Source of the DNA: Thermoplasmatales archaeon SW_10_69_26
Lineage (GTDB): Archaea > Thermoplasmatota > SW-10-69-26
DNA length: 52,540 nucleotides
Reading direction: 5' to 3'
Assembly: GCA_003009755.1 (NCBI GenBank)
Contig: PXUB01000002.1
Coordinates: forward strand, 10,943 to 63,482
Below, in pieces: positions 1 through 8,603 of this stretch (positions within the stretch are counted from its first letter, which is position 1; every line of letters starts with the position of its first letter). The notes beneath the pieces were generated by a model that ran no database searches, was not told the origin of the DNA, and saw only the letters and a list, made by a program, of their open reading frames with translations. The translations under genes were made by a program, and so were the position numbers.

Positions 1-116
1 ACGAGGAGCGCGAAACAGGCATGGCAGCGCCATGCCGATGCAGCGCGACGACGTCAGCGGGACCCGCTCAGGCCGATCTCCCGACGGGAGCGATCGACGC
101 AGCCGACCGACCGAGC

Positions 117-1175
117 TTACTCCTCCAGCACTTCCTGGTGCTCGCACTCCTTGCAGGTGACCCGGACCGGGCGTTTGGGCGGGACCTTGTACCGGCTTTC
201 GCACTCGGGGCAGGCCCACACCGTGAACTCCGGCTCGGCCTCTTGGGAGGCCTCGTCTGCTTCGGCTTCGACGTCGTTGGGCGGTTCGGCTTCGTCGGCC
301 TCCTCGTGGGTGGGGCCGCCGGGGTCGACGTCGGGGCTGTCGGGGGCCTCGGTCTCCTCGGGGGCGGTCTCGGGCGCGGGTTCGTCGTGCTCGGAGACGA
401 GTTCGACGAGCGCGTCCTCGTGGCGCCACTGCTGGTCGAAGTGCTCCTCGGGGTCGTTGTACAGCCAGTAGAGGACGATGAGGTTGCCGAAGGGCACGAC
501 GAGGGCGAGCACGAGCACGAGCAGGTAGGAGCGCTCGTTCACGCTGGGCACCGCCTCGACCTCGGGCACCTCGAGCCCGGCGTCGTCGACGACGTTGTGG
601 ACCTCTCGCAGGAACCGCGCCTGGCGGCGGGCGTGGTCGGGCAGGTCCTTGGTCAGGGAGAACAGGATGTAGAGGTACCACAGCGGGAACACGGCGACCA
701 GGACGAGGTCGACCGCGGCGGGGTGGGCGCGCTCGTCGATGCGGGCGTCGGTGTGGATGCGACGCATCGCCTCGACGTGCTCGCGCGCTCGGGTGCCAGA
801 GGCCGATCGGGCCAGCCGGTCGGCGTAGTCGATCAGCCCCTCGCGCAGCACGCGGTCGCGGGCGAAGTGGCTCTCGCGGCGGCGCATCACCTTGTAGAAC
901 CCGACGACGAACAGGATCGCGCCGACGAGGGCGGCGCCTGCGGTCAGGATGACGGCCGCACCCAGGACGGAGGGGGAGGCGCTGGCGATCGTGGCCTCGA
1001 TCGTCCCCCGGTAGCCGGTCGTGGCCAGCACGAGGCCGGCCCCGGCTCCCGCGCCGGCGAGGGCGAGCAGGATCGGTAGGACGACGTGCGTGAAGAACGA
1101 CGGGCGCTCGTCGGTGTCGCCGCGGCGATCGACGGCCTGAAGCACGGCGTTGACGCCCGGTGGTTGGCTCGTCAT
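117..1175 (-). CDS. Multi-pass membrane protein with C-terminal zinc ribbon
   Basis: The 352-residue product has hydrophobic segments near residues 28-51, 70-92, 153-172 and 217-238. A long acidic, Glu/Asp/Pro-rich linker follows, and the last 35 residues form a small zinc ribbon with two CxxC pairs (CPEC and CKEC). The paired segments separated by a charged loop recall DUF4234-type membrane proteins, but I cannot assign a family firmly. The zinc ribbon would be cytoplasmic if the linker is. It is transcribed away from the glycosylase gene that follows on the same strand, with a short gap. ATG start at 1173-1175. Function unknown. Confidence 0.75.
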   Translation of the reverse strand: MTSQPPGVNAVLQAVDRRGDTDERPSFFTHVVLPILLALAGAGAGAGLVLATTGYRGTIEATIASASPSVLGAAVILTAGAALVGAILFVVGFYKVMRRRESHFARDRVLREGLIDYADRLARSASGTRAREHVEAMRRIHTDARIDERAHPAAVDLVLVAVFPLWYLYILFSLTKDLPDHARRQARFLREVHNVVDDAGLEVPEVEAVPSVNERSYLLVLVLALVVPFGNLIVLYWLYNDPEEHFDQQWRHEDALVELVSEHDEPAPETAPEETEAPDSPDVDPGGPTHEEADEAEPPNDVEAEADEASQEAEPEFTVWACPECESRYKVPPKRPVRVTCKECEHQEVLEE

Positions 1176-1212
1176 GCGTGGCTCCCCCAGGCCCGATGGC
1201 GGCCCCCTGCCC

Positions 1213-1833
<621 letters not shown>

Positions 1834-1920
1834 CGTGGTCGAGCAACCGGGACCAGCACTAAAACCCAGAGGCCGGAGCCGGCGAAGAGTCAAACGTGAA
1901 GGCGCTAGTGCCAGGCGCGC

Positions 1921-2745
1921 ATGTTCGAACGCCTCAAGCGCGGCTGGCAGCTCACGAAGGCCAGCTTCGGCGTCCTCCAACAGGACAAGGAGATCCTGGT
2001 GTTGCCTGTGCTGGCCTTCCTATCGATCGTGCTGGGGCTGGCCTTCTGGGGCGTCGTCGGGTTCGCCACGATCGGCCTCCCCGGCAGCCCGATGACGATC
2101 CCGCGCTACGTGCTGTTGTTCCTGATGTACGTGACCGCGGCGTTCGGCGGCACGTTCTTCCTGGCCGCCACGATCGAGATGGCCTCGATCCGGCTCGAGG
2201 GCGGCGATCCCGTCGTGCGGGACGGCCTGGCGAAGGCCTGGGAGAAGAAGACCAAGTTGCTGGGCTGGGCCGTGATCGCCGCCACGGTCGGGATCCTGCT
2301 ACGGGTCCTGCGCCATCGGGGCAAGGGCATGGCTCGCCTGTTGGCGGCCGGGCTCGAGCTGGGTTGGGCGGTCGCGACGTTCTTCGCGGTGCCCGTGCTC
2401 GTCTACCGCGACATCGGTCCGCTCGCGGCGATCAAGGAGTCCGGCGGCTTGATGCGACAGACGTGGGGCGAGGCGGCCGGCGGCGTGGGCTCGGCCGGCA
2501 TCGTGTTCTTCGCGCTCGGCCTGCTGGGCCTGCTCCCGGTCGTCCTCGGGTTCCTGGCGGGCTCGGTCACGATCCTGCTCGTCGGGATCGCCGTCGCGGT
2601 CTCGTACTGGATCGTGCTCGCGGCGGCGAACACGGCCGTCGACGGCATCCTGAAGGCCGCCCTGTTCCGGTACGCGGACACCGGCGAACTGCCCAGCGGG
2701 TTCGAGGCGGCCGAGGCGGGCCGGGTCACGGCCGACGCCGGTTGA
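1921..2745 (+). CDS. DUF6159-like integral membrane protein
   Basis: A 274-residue hydrophobic protein beginning 'MFERLKRGWQLTKASF', a start typical of DUF6159 family proteins. There are about six membrane segments: residues 25-50, 58-80, 115-128, 138-155, 185-210 and 212-235. An amphipathic charged stretch (EKKTKLLGW) sits in the middle. The family is common in archaea and some bacteria and has no established function. Nothing in the neighbours suggests a role; the glycosylase is divergent and the rhomboid gene starts 73 nt downstream. Confidence 0.8.
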   Translation: MFERLKRGWQLTKASFGVLQQDKEILVLPVLAFLSIVLGLAFWGVVGFATIGLPGSPMTIPRYVLLFLMYVTAAFGGTFFLAATIEMASIRLEGGDPVVRDGLAKAWEKKTKLLGWAVIAATVGILLRVLRHRGKGMARLLAAGLELGWAVATFFAVPVLVYRDIGPLAAIKESGGLMRQTWGEAAGGVGSAGIVFFALGLLGLLPVVLGFLAGSVTILLVGIAVAVSYWIVLAAANTAVDGILKAALFRYADTGELPSGFEAAEAGRVTADAG

Positions 2746-2818
2746 GCCTCGGCGCACGATGGGGGACCGACCGGGCCCCGAACCCAAGCGCTAAACACGA
2801 CGTGGGCTTTCCCCAAGC

Positions 2819-3727
2819 GTGCCCCGGTGCGACGTTTGCGGGCGCGACATGGACATGCCCTACCACTGCTCGTACTGCAACTCCGTGCACTGCGAGCAGC
2901 ATCGGCTGCCCGAGGCGCACAGTTGCCCGGGCAAGTCCGAGGCCGAGGCTCGGGCCCGCGAGCGACGGCGATCGGGCCATCCCGGCGTCGACGTACAGGG
3001 CGGCGGGTGGACCGACTCCGAGCCCAGCGGCCGCGGGATCAACGGTCCCTCGGGCCTGTGGGACAAGCTGCAGGGCAACGTCACGAAGTACCTGTTGTTC
3101 GCGATCGTCGGGGTCTTCGTCTTGGAGAGCGTGGTCGAACCGCGCCTGCTGACCGGTTTCGGTCCCGGAGAACAGGCGAATCGACTCTTCAACTTCCTTT
3201 TCGTGCTCGACGCCGGCTGGTGGACGAAGCCGTGGACGCTGCTCACCAGCGTGTTCGCCCACGGCGGCCTCGGCCACCTGTTCTTCAACGGGATCATCCT
3301 GTTCTTCTTCGGCCCGCTCCTGGAGAAGCGCATCGGCTCGAAGCCGTTCCTGGGTCTCGTGCTGGCCGGCGGCGTGCTCGCCGGGCTCACCCAAGTCACC
3401 TTCTACAGCACGTTCCTGGGTAAGGAGAGCGGCGTGCTCGGCATCTCGGGCGCGCTCATGGCCGTCATGGGCGCGCTCACGGTGCTGGGTCCGCACATCC
3501 GTGTGCTGATCTTCTTCATCATCCCCGCTCCGCTGTGGGCGATGACGCTGGGCTACGCCGCCCTCGACCTCTTGGGCTTCCTCGGCGGTGGCGGCGGGAT
3601 CGCCCACCTGGCGCACCTGACCGGGCTTGCGCTGGGTCTGGCGGCCGGCTGGCGCTGGCGGCAGGAGGGCTATGCCTTCCCGAAACGCCGCACCCAGATC
3701 CAGGGCGGGATGCAGCGAGGGTTGTGA
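2819..3727 (+). CDS. Rhomboid intramembrane serine protease with N-terminal AN1 zinc finger
   Basis: Residues 4-36 form a complete AN1-type zinc finger (C4, C7, C17, C20, C25, H28, H34, C36). A charged linker follows, then a six-helix rhomboid core from about residue 88. The protease signature is present: HLFFN (residues 153-157, oxyanion region), the GISG motif with nucleophile Ser210, and AHLTG with catalytic His266. Rhomboids cleave transmembrane substrates within the bilayer. AN1-rhomboid fusions are known in haloarchaea; AN1 fingers are ubiquitin-system associated in eukaryotes, and the archaeal role is unclear. GTG start at 2819. The small SWIM gene starts immediately after the stop and is probably co-transcribed. 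Confidence 0.93.
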   Translation: MPRCDVCGRDMDMPYHCSYCNSVHCEQHRLPEAHSCPGKSEAEARARERRRSGHPGVDVQGGGWTDSEPSGRGINGPSGLWDKLQGNVTKYLLFAIVGVFVLESVVEPRLLTGFGPGEQANRLFNFLFVLDAGWWTKPWTLLTSVFAHGGLGHLFFNGIILFFFGPLLEKRIGSKPFLGLVLAGGVLAGLTQVTFYSTFLGKESGVLGISGALMAVMGALTVLGPHIRVLIFFIIPAPLWAMTLGYAALDLLGFLGGGGGIAHLAHLTGLALGLAAGWRWRQEGYAFPKRRTQIQGGMQRGL

Positions 3728-3728
3728 C

Positions 3729-3980
3729 GTGGACCGGTCGATGTACGCCAAGGCGCGCGAGATCGTGGACGAGGGCCGCGTCGAGGTGACCGACGAGACC
3801 GACAAGCGCCTGTACCTCGAGGTCGAGGGCTCCACGGACACCTACGGCGTCCGCATGGAGTCCGACCACACCTTCTCGTGTACCTGCCCCTACGCGACGT
3901 TGAAAGGCCTGCCCCGCGGGGCGCTTTGCAGCCACGCCCTCGCCGCGATGGTCCACCTCGTCGAACGCGAGCAAGCGTGA
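3729..3980 (+). CDS. Small SWIM zinc-finger protein
   Basis: An 83-residue protein with a SWIM motif: 'FSCTCPYATLKG' followed by 'ALCSHALAAM', the CxC...CxH zinc-binding pattern. SWIM domains bind DNA or proteins and occur alone in many haloarchaeal and thermoplasmatal small proteins. The GTG start at 3729 lies one base after the rhomboid stop; the reading frame is open further upstream but would overlap the rhomboid gene. The tight spacing suggests a two-gene operon. Partner and function unknown. Confidence 0.82.
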   Translation: MDRSMYAKAREIVDEGRVEVTDETDKRLYLEVEGSTDTYGVRMESDHTFSCTCPYATLKGLPRGALCSHALAAMVHLVEREQA

Positions 3981-4038
3981 GGTTCCCGGCGAGGTGAAGA
4001 CCAGAACCCAAGTCCCCCGGGACCCGTGAGGGGACAGG

Positions 4039-5722
4039 ATGAGGGACCGCGGCCCGCCCGCGCTCGCCGACGGCAGCCGACCGGCCCCGATCGGTTACCA
4101 CGGCATCGTCGGCGATCTCCACACGACGGCCCTGGTCGGCCGCGACGCCTCCGTCGACTGGTACGGCTACCCCCACTTCGACGATCCCCCCATCTTCGCC
4201 AGCCTGCTCGACCCGGATCGGGGCGGCCAGTTCCGGCTGGGCGTCGCCGACGGGCGGCCGATGAGCCAGCTGTACCGCCCGAACACGAACGTGCTGCTCA
4301 CGCGCCTGTTGGGCCCCGAGGGCCAGCTCGAGGTCACCGACCTGATGCCGACGCGCTCGGGCTCCGTCGAGACCGAGGACGAGCACTGGCACGGCCTGAT
4401 CCGCCGCGTCCGATGCGTCGAAGGCCAGGTCGAGGCCGAGTTCGCCTGCCGGCCGACGTTCGACTACGCCCGCCAGGCCCCCGAGGTCACCGTCGACGAG
4501 GGGACGGTCCTCTTCGAGGGGCCCGACCGCACGCTTCGGCTGGTCGGCCCGGCAGAGGCCTGCGCCGTCGACGGCCCGCCCGGCACGGCGGGGGCGGTCG
4601 GGAGCCTGGAGCTGTCGGTCGGCGACCAGCGGTGGTTCGTGCTCGCCGACGTCGCGGAGGGCGACCCCTACGGGCGGGGACCGCAACTGGGACTACCGTT
4701 ACACGTGGCTGCGCGACGCCGCGTTCACGCTGCGGGCCCTCTTCCGCCTGGGCTTCGTCGACGAGGGCCGGGCGTTCCTCGACTGGCTGACCGATCGCAT
4801 CCACGAGGCCCCCGAGGACGAGCCGATCCAGGCGCTGTACGGCATCGACGGCCGTCGGGAGCTGACCGAGCACGAGCTCGACCACCTCTCCGGCTACCGC
4901 GACTCGACACCCGTGCGGATCGGCAACGACGCCCACGACCAACGCCAGATCGACGTGTTCGGCGAGGTGCTGCAGACGGTGCTGGACTACGCCGACCAGC
5001 TGGAGGATCTCGAGGGGACCTGGGAGGACCTGTTGCCGTTGATGGACTGGCTGGTCGACCACTGGCGGGAACCCGACGAGGGGATCTGGGAGGTTCGCGG
5101 CGGCCGCCAGCACTTCGTGTACTCGAAGGTCATGGCCTGGGTCGCCTTCGACCGGGCGATCCGCACCGCCGAGGCCTTCGATCTGCCGGGCGAGGTGACC
5201 ACCTGGCGCCGCGAGCGGGATGCCGTGCGCGATCAGGTGCTCGAGCACGGCATCCACCCCGAGCACGGCTACCTCACCCAGCACTACGATACCGACCAGC
5301 TGGACGCCTCGAACCTCCGCGTGCCCCTTTTCGGGTTCCTCCCACCGACCGATCCCCGCGTGAGGGCCACGATCGAGGCCACGATCGACGACCTGACCGT
5401 CGACGGGCTCGTGCACCGCTACCGACCCGAGCGCACCGAGGACGGCTTCGAGAGCTCGGAGGGGACCTTCTCGGTGTGCGCCTTCTGGCTCGTGGAGAAC
5501 CTCGTCGTCGCCGGCGAGACCGATCGCGCCTGGCTGGAGTTCGAGAAGCTGTTGACCCACGCCAACCACGTGGGCCTGTTCGCCGAGCAGGTCAGCACCG
5601 ACGGGGAAGCGCTGGGCAACTTCCCGCAGGCGTTCACCCACATCGGTCTGGTCCACAGCGCCCTGGCCCTCGACCGGGCGCTCACGGCTCGTCGCCAGCT
5701 CGATCTCGCAGACGATCGCTGA
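4039..5722 (+). pseudogene. GH15 glucoamylase/trehalase-like enzyme, internally deleted and frame-shifted
   Basis: The N-terminal part (4039 to about 4680) matches the beta-sandwich domain of GH15 enzymes: 'IGYHGIVGDLHTTALVGRD', then 'SVDWYGYPHFDDPPIFASLL'. The catalytic (alpha/alpha)6 part resumes in another frame with 'GGDRNWDYRYTWLRDA' at about 4677 and runs to 5722, including 'EGTFSVCAFW' with the expected catalytic Glu. In the family roughly 70-80 residues separate 'EGDPY' from 'RNWDYRY'; here they abut, so the junction lost a few hundred bases and changed frame. The enzyme would hydrolyse terminal alpha-glucosyl bonds (starch or trehalose). Its 3' end overlaps a convergent trehalose-phosphatase remnant. 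Either a true pseudogene or an assembly collapse. Confidence 0.85.
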
Positions 5723-5972
5723 GCTGAGCGAGGAACGCCCGCCCCTGCTCCCTGTCCGCCAGCCGAGCCCGGGCGGCCCTCGCGTCGGCGGTGACCTTCA
5801 CCCCGAGATCGTTCTCCTCGAAGGCGTCGAAGGCCGCCTCGTCGGTCGTGTCGTCGCCGACGTCGACGACGCGCAAGGGATCCTCCCCGTCGAGCTCGAC
5901 CCGGTCGCGCAGATCCGCCAACGCTTGCCCGCTGACGATCGCCACCGCCACCTGCTGGGCCAACCGGTTCAC
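5682..5972 (-). pseudogene. Trehalose-6-phosphate phosphatase (OtsB-type) remnant
   Basis: The frame reads 'AARETVNRLAQQ' then 'VAVAIVSGQALADLRDRV', typical of the mid N-terminal part of HAD-type trehalose-phosphatases. It jumps directly to 'VDVGDDTTDEAAFDAFEEN', the C-terminal HAD motif IV. The roughly 100 residues that normally lie between are missing, and the N-terminal DxDGT nucleophile motif is not found upstream in this frame. The fragment should be inactive. It overlaps the 3' end of the GH15 gene by 41 nt on the opposite strand. The two genes look like the remains of a trehalose-metabolism locus. Confidence 0.75.
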
Positions 5973-6058
5973 GGTCTCGCGCGCAGCCGCCGGCCCCCGC
6001 GCCGGGCCGCCTCGGCGAGGCCACGCGAGCCCGGTTCCACCCGAAGGCCTCCCTGTGC

Positions 6059-6065
6059 GCTTAAG
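6059..6065 (+). promoter_or_regulatory. TATA-like box of nucS
   Basis: GCTTAAG centred about 27 nt upstream of the GTG start at 6089, the spacing expected for an archaeal leaderless transcript. Seen directly; function inferred. Confidence 0.5.
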
Positions 6066-6088
6066 CCCCCCTCCGGGGTTGGCTGCCC

Positions 6089-6868
6089 GTGGCCGAGGCC
6101 GACGTCATCGCGGGCCCCGATCCCGAGGACGCCTGCTGCTTCGTTCGCGAGCACGCGGGCAACCGCCTGCTGCAGCTCGTGGGCGGGTGCACGATCGACT
6201 ACCAGGGGCGCGCCAAGAGCCAGCTGGCCAGCGGCGAACGCCTGATCTTGCTGAAGCCGGACGGCACGTTGCTCGTCCACAGCGACGAGGGCGTGAAGCC
6301 GGTGAACTGGCAGCCGCCGGGCACGACGACGACGGCCGACGTGCGCGAGCTCGACGGCGACACGCGCTTGATCGTCACCGTCGAGCGCTCCTCGCCCGAC
6401 GAGATCGTCACGATGGCCTTCGACCGCGTCACGATGGCCTGCGCCTTCGACATCGAGGACTGGGAGGACCTCGAGCTGCTGGGTACCGAGGAGGACATCC
6501 AGCAGCTGCTGCGCCTGCACCCCGACCTCGTCGAGGAGGGCTTCGAGCCCTACGACATGGAGCTCGACCGCCGCCGGGGCCCGATGGACCTGTACGGCCA
6601 CGACGTGCACGGGACCCGGACCGTCGTCGAGGTCAAACGCCGCACCGCCGGCATCGAGGAGGCCACCCAGCTGGCTCGTTACGTCGAGCGCGAGCGGGAC
6701 AAACACGAGGAGGTCCGCGGGCTGCTGGCTGCCCCCGACGTCTCCGAGACCGCGCACAAGTACCTGCGCGACAAGGACCTGGAGTTCTGCGAGCTCGACC
6801 TCGACCGATTGATGCCCAAGGTCCCCCAGTTGCACGCCACGCAGGAGACGTTGGGCGATTTCGGGTGA
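6089..6868 (+). CDS. nucS: Mismatch-specific endonuclease NucS/EndoMS
   Basis: A 259-residue RecB-like nuclease that cuts both strands at mismatched bases as part of non-canonical mismatch repair in many archaea and actinobacteria. The N-terminal half is the DNA-binding/dimer domain ('CTIDYQGRAKSQL'). The C-terminal catalytic core has Asp167 in 'GPMDLYG' and Glu181/Lys183 in 'VVEVKRR', followed by the family's 'TQLARYVER' helix. The last residues 'TQETLGDFG' fit a PCNA-interacting (PIP) box, placing it at the replication clamp. GTG start supported by a TATA-like box 27 nt upstream. Full length. Confidence 0.95.
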   Translation: MAEADVIAGPDPEDACCFVREHAGNRLLQLVGGCTIDYQGRAKSQLASGERLILLKPDGTLLVHSDEGVKPVNWQPPGTTTTADVRELDGDTRLIVTVERSSPDEIVTMAFDRVTMACAFDIEDWEDLELLGTEEDIQQLLRLHPDLVEEGFEPYDMELDRRRGPMDLYGHDVHGTRTVVEVKRRTAGIEEATQLARYVERERDKHEEVRGLLAAPDVSETAHKYLRDKDLEFCELDLDRLMPKVPQLHATQETLGDFG

Positions 6869-7342
6869 GAGGGACGCAGACACGAACCCGGCCACAAGGC
6901 AAAAGGCTCGCAGGATCCCACAGGCGGCCCTCTGGCCAGGGTGAGGGAAAGACGCAAGGACCCAGCCTCCCGGCGAGCGGCCAAGCCGACGGGGAACGAG
7001 GCCATCCTCGAGAGACCGACGGTCGATCAACGCCCCCAGCCCCCGAGCCTGGGCTGGCCTCCCGGGGTCCATCCTTGCCTCCACGGCCCCGCGGCCAGCC
7101 TCGATGCCTGGGGCCCGAGATCCCCCGCCTGTCGGGGCGAGGCCTCGAGGGACCGTCTCCCTCCGGCTCTTCCCGTCCAGCGCGGCCGAACCCTCTGCAT
7201 CTTCGTCCACCTCCGTTCCCTTGCCTTCCCCGTCTTTGTGATATCCTCTGCGTCTGCTTGCCTCTCGGGGTCAGCGCTCTCGGCGTTTGGCATCCTCTCG
7301 GCCCTCTCCAGGCCAAACCCTTAGGCCGGCGTGTCCTGTACG
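6869..7342. other. 474-nt intergenic region with pyrimidine-rich, CAGAG-like tract
   Basis: I see no credible gene. The right part (about 7190-7320) is strongly C/T-rich on the plus strand; on the minus strand it reads CAAGCAGACGCAGAGGATAT and similar purine-rich units. A comparable tract occurs at about 37790-37880. The open frames here have shuffled, non-conserved sequence. A TATA-like CCTTAGG at about 7319-7325 probably serves the ACT gene. Confidence 0.5.
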
Positions 7343-7744
7343 ATGGCTGGTGAGCCCTTGGTCCGATTGCTGTCCGTGGCGTTGATGAACGAACCGGGCG
7401 CCTTCGCCCACGTGGCGACCGCCCTGCAGGAAGCCGGTCTCAGCTTCGAGGCCGTGATGGGCGACACGCGTGCCGAGGTCGGCGTAACCCGGCTTTCGGT
7501 GTCCGATCCCGAGAAAGGCTACGAGGTGCTCGAGGAGGCCGGTCACCCCGTCCAGGTGATCGAGGGCGTCAAGCTCGCGACCGGCGGCGACCCCGGCACG
7601 TTCGGCGAAGCCCTCCAGGCGTTGGGACGCGCCAACGTCAACATCGAGATGGTGTTCGGCGTCGCGCCGACCCCCAGCGAGGGCGAGGTCATCTTCCTAG
7701 TCGACGACCCCGAAACAGCCAAGAAAGTCATCGACGGACTCTAA
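7343..7744 (+). CDS. Tandem ACT-domain protein
   Basis: A 133-residue protein made of two ACT domains, roughly residues 4-60 ('LLSVALMNEPGAFAHVATAL') and 68-130 ('GDPGTFGEALQALGRANVN'). Each shows the beta-alpha-beta-beta-alpha-beta pattern with the Gly-containing loop that binds small ligands, usually amino acids. No catalytic domain is attached, so a stand-alone ligand sensor or regulatory subunit is likely; archaeal relatives are annotated as amino-acid-binding ACT proteins. The ATG at 7343 is preferred over the upstream GTG because a TATA-like box sits about 22 nt upstream and homology begins here. Confidence 0.85.
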   Translation: MAGEPLVRLLSVALMNEPGAFAHVATALQEAGLSFEAVMGDTRAEVGVTRLSVSDPEKGYEVLEEAGHPVQVIEGVKLATGGDPGTFGEALQALGRANVNIEMVFGVAPTPSEGEVIFLVDDPETAKKVIDGL

Positions 7745-7800
7745 GGCCCAGCGGCTCGGCGAAGCGGAGACACGGACCGCCCAGCTACCGCCACGCAAAG

Positions 7801-7806
7801 CTTTTG
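7801..7806 (+). promoter_or_regulatory. TATA-like box of the secreted protein gene
   Basis: CTTTTG about 30 nt upstream of the ATG at 7833, in a short A/T-richer patch (AAAGCTTTTGTAC). Weak by itself but consistent with other starts in the window. Confidence 0.35.
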
Positions 7807-7832
7807 TACGCCGACGGCGGATTCGCCGTTGT

Positions 7833-8525
7833 ATGAGGGGCACGGCTGCCGTCCTGGCGCTCGCGATGGTGTTCGTGCTTGCACCGGCCGTCGCTGGCGA
7901 GACCGTCGACGGGACCGACCAGGTGGCCGACGAGTGCTCGCCGCCGTGCGGTGAGATCAACCCCCGCATCTCGTTCGCGTTCGCCGACATGGGCGAGGAC
8001 CCGATCACGCTCGCGGAGGGCGAGTCGGTCACGTTCGAGGGCGAGGTCGTCTACTGGACCGACACCGACGACGAAGGCCATGCCCCCCACGACGCGACCG
8101 AGGACATCGTGATCCGGTTCAGCTTCCCGCGCCTGCCGACCTGGGCCTCGATGAGCGTCGAACCGGCCGAGATCACCGTCCCGGTCAGCACGTGCCCGGA
8201 CTGTTTCCAGACCAACACCGAAGGTAGCAGCCCGGCGACGCACTACGAGTACCGCGAGCCGGTCACGTTGACGGTGACGGCCAACGAGGCGCCGCAGGCG
8301 ACGACCGGGTACGACTACGGGAAGCTCCAGCTGTTCGCCAAGAGCACGGAGTCCGGCATCTACAACCCCGGATACGGGATCCGCGAGGTCCGCGTCGACC
8401 CTGGCGCGAGCGCGTCCCTCGAGCAGCAGAGCACCGACAGCCCGATGCCGGTCCCCGGCGCCGGCGCGCTGGCGGCCCTCGCCACGCTGGGCGCGACCGC
8501 CGTCGCCGTCCGCAAGCGCAGCTGA
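7833..8525 (+). CDS. Secreted surface protein with C-terminal sorting-signal-like tail
   Basis: A 230-residue protein with a Sec signal peptide (residues 1-21, 'AAVLALAMVFVLAPAVAG') and an acidic extracellular beta-rich domain containing a CPDC pair and 'CSPPC'. A C-terminal tripartite tail follows: a small motif 'VPGAGA', a hydrophobic stretch 'LAALATLGATAVAV' and a basic end 'RKRS'. That architecture resembles PGF-CTERM/archaeosortase substrates, although the exact motif differs. It probably remains anchored in the cell surface. No enzymatic motif is visible. Monocistronic, with its own TATA-like box. Confidence 0.75.
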   Translation: MRGTAAVLALAMVFVLAPAVAGETVDGTDQVADECSPPCGEINPRISFAFADMGEDPITLAEGESVTFEGEVVYWTDTDDEGHAPHDATEDIVIRFSFPRLPTWASMSVEPAEITVPVSTCPDCFQTNTEGSSPATHYEYREPVTLTVTANEAPQATTGYDYGKLQLFAKSTESGIYNPGYGIREVRVDPGASASLEQQSTDSPMPVPGAGALAALATLGATAVAVRKRS

Positions 8526-8603
8526 CCCAACTCCCAGCTTGGTCTCCGCAGGCCTGGCTCGCGTAACCTCTATGCCGGACCACCCCCGTCCGCCGGCCAC
8601 ACC

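Noticed and set aside
1834-1980. A 49-residue N-terminal extension of the 3-methyladenine glycosylase
   Set aside because: It overlaps the divergent DUF6159 gene and its promoter; family homology begins at 1833.
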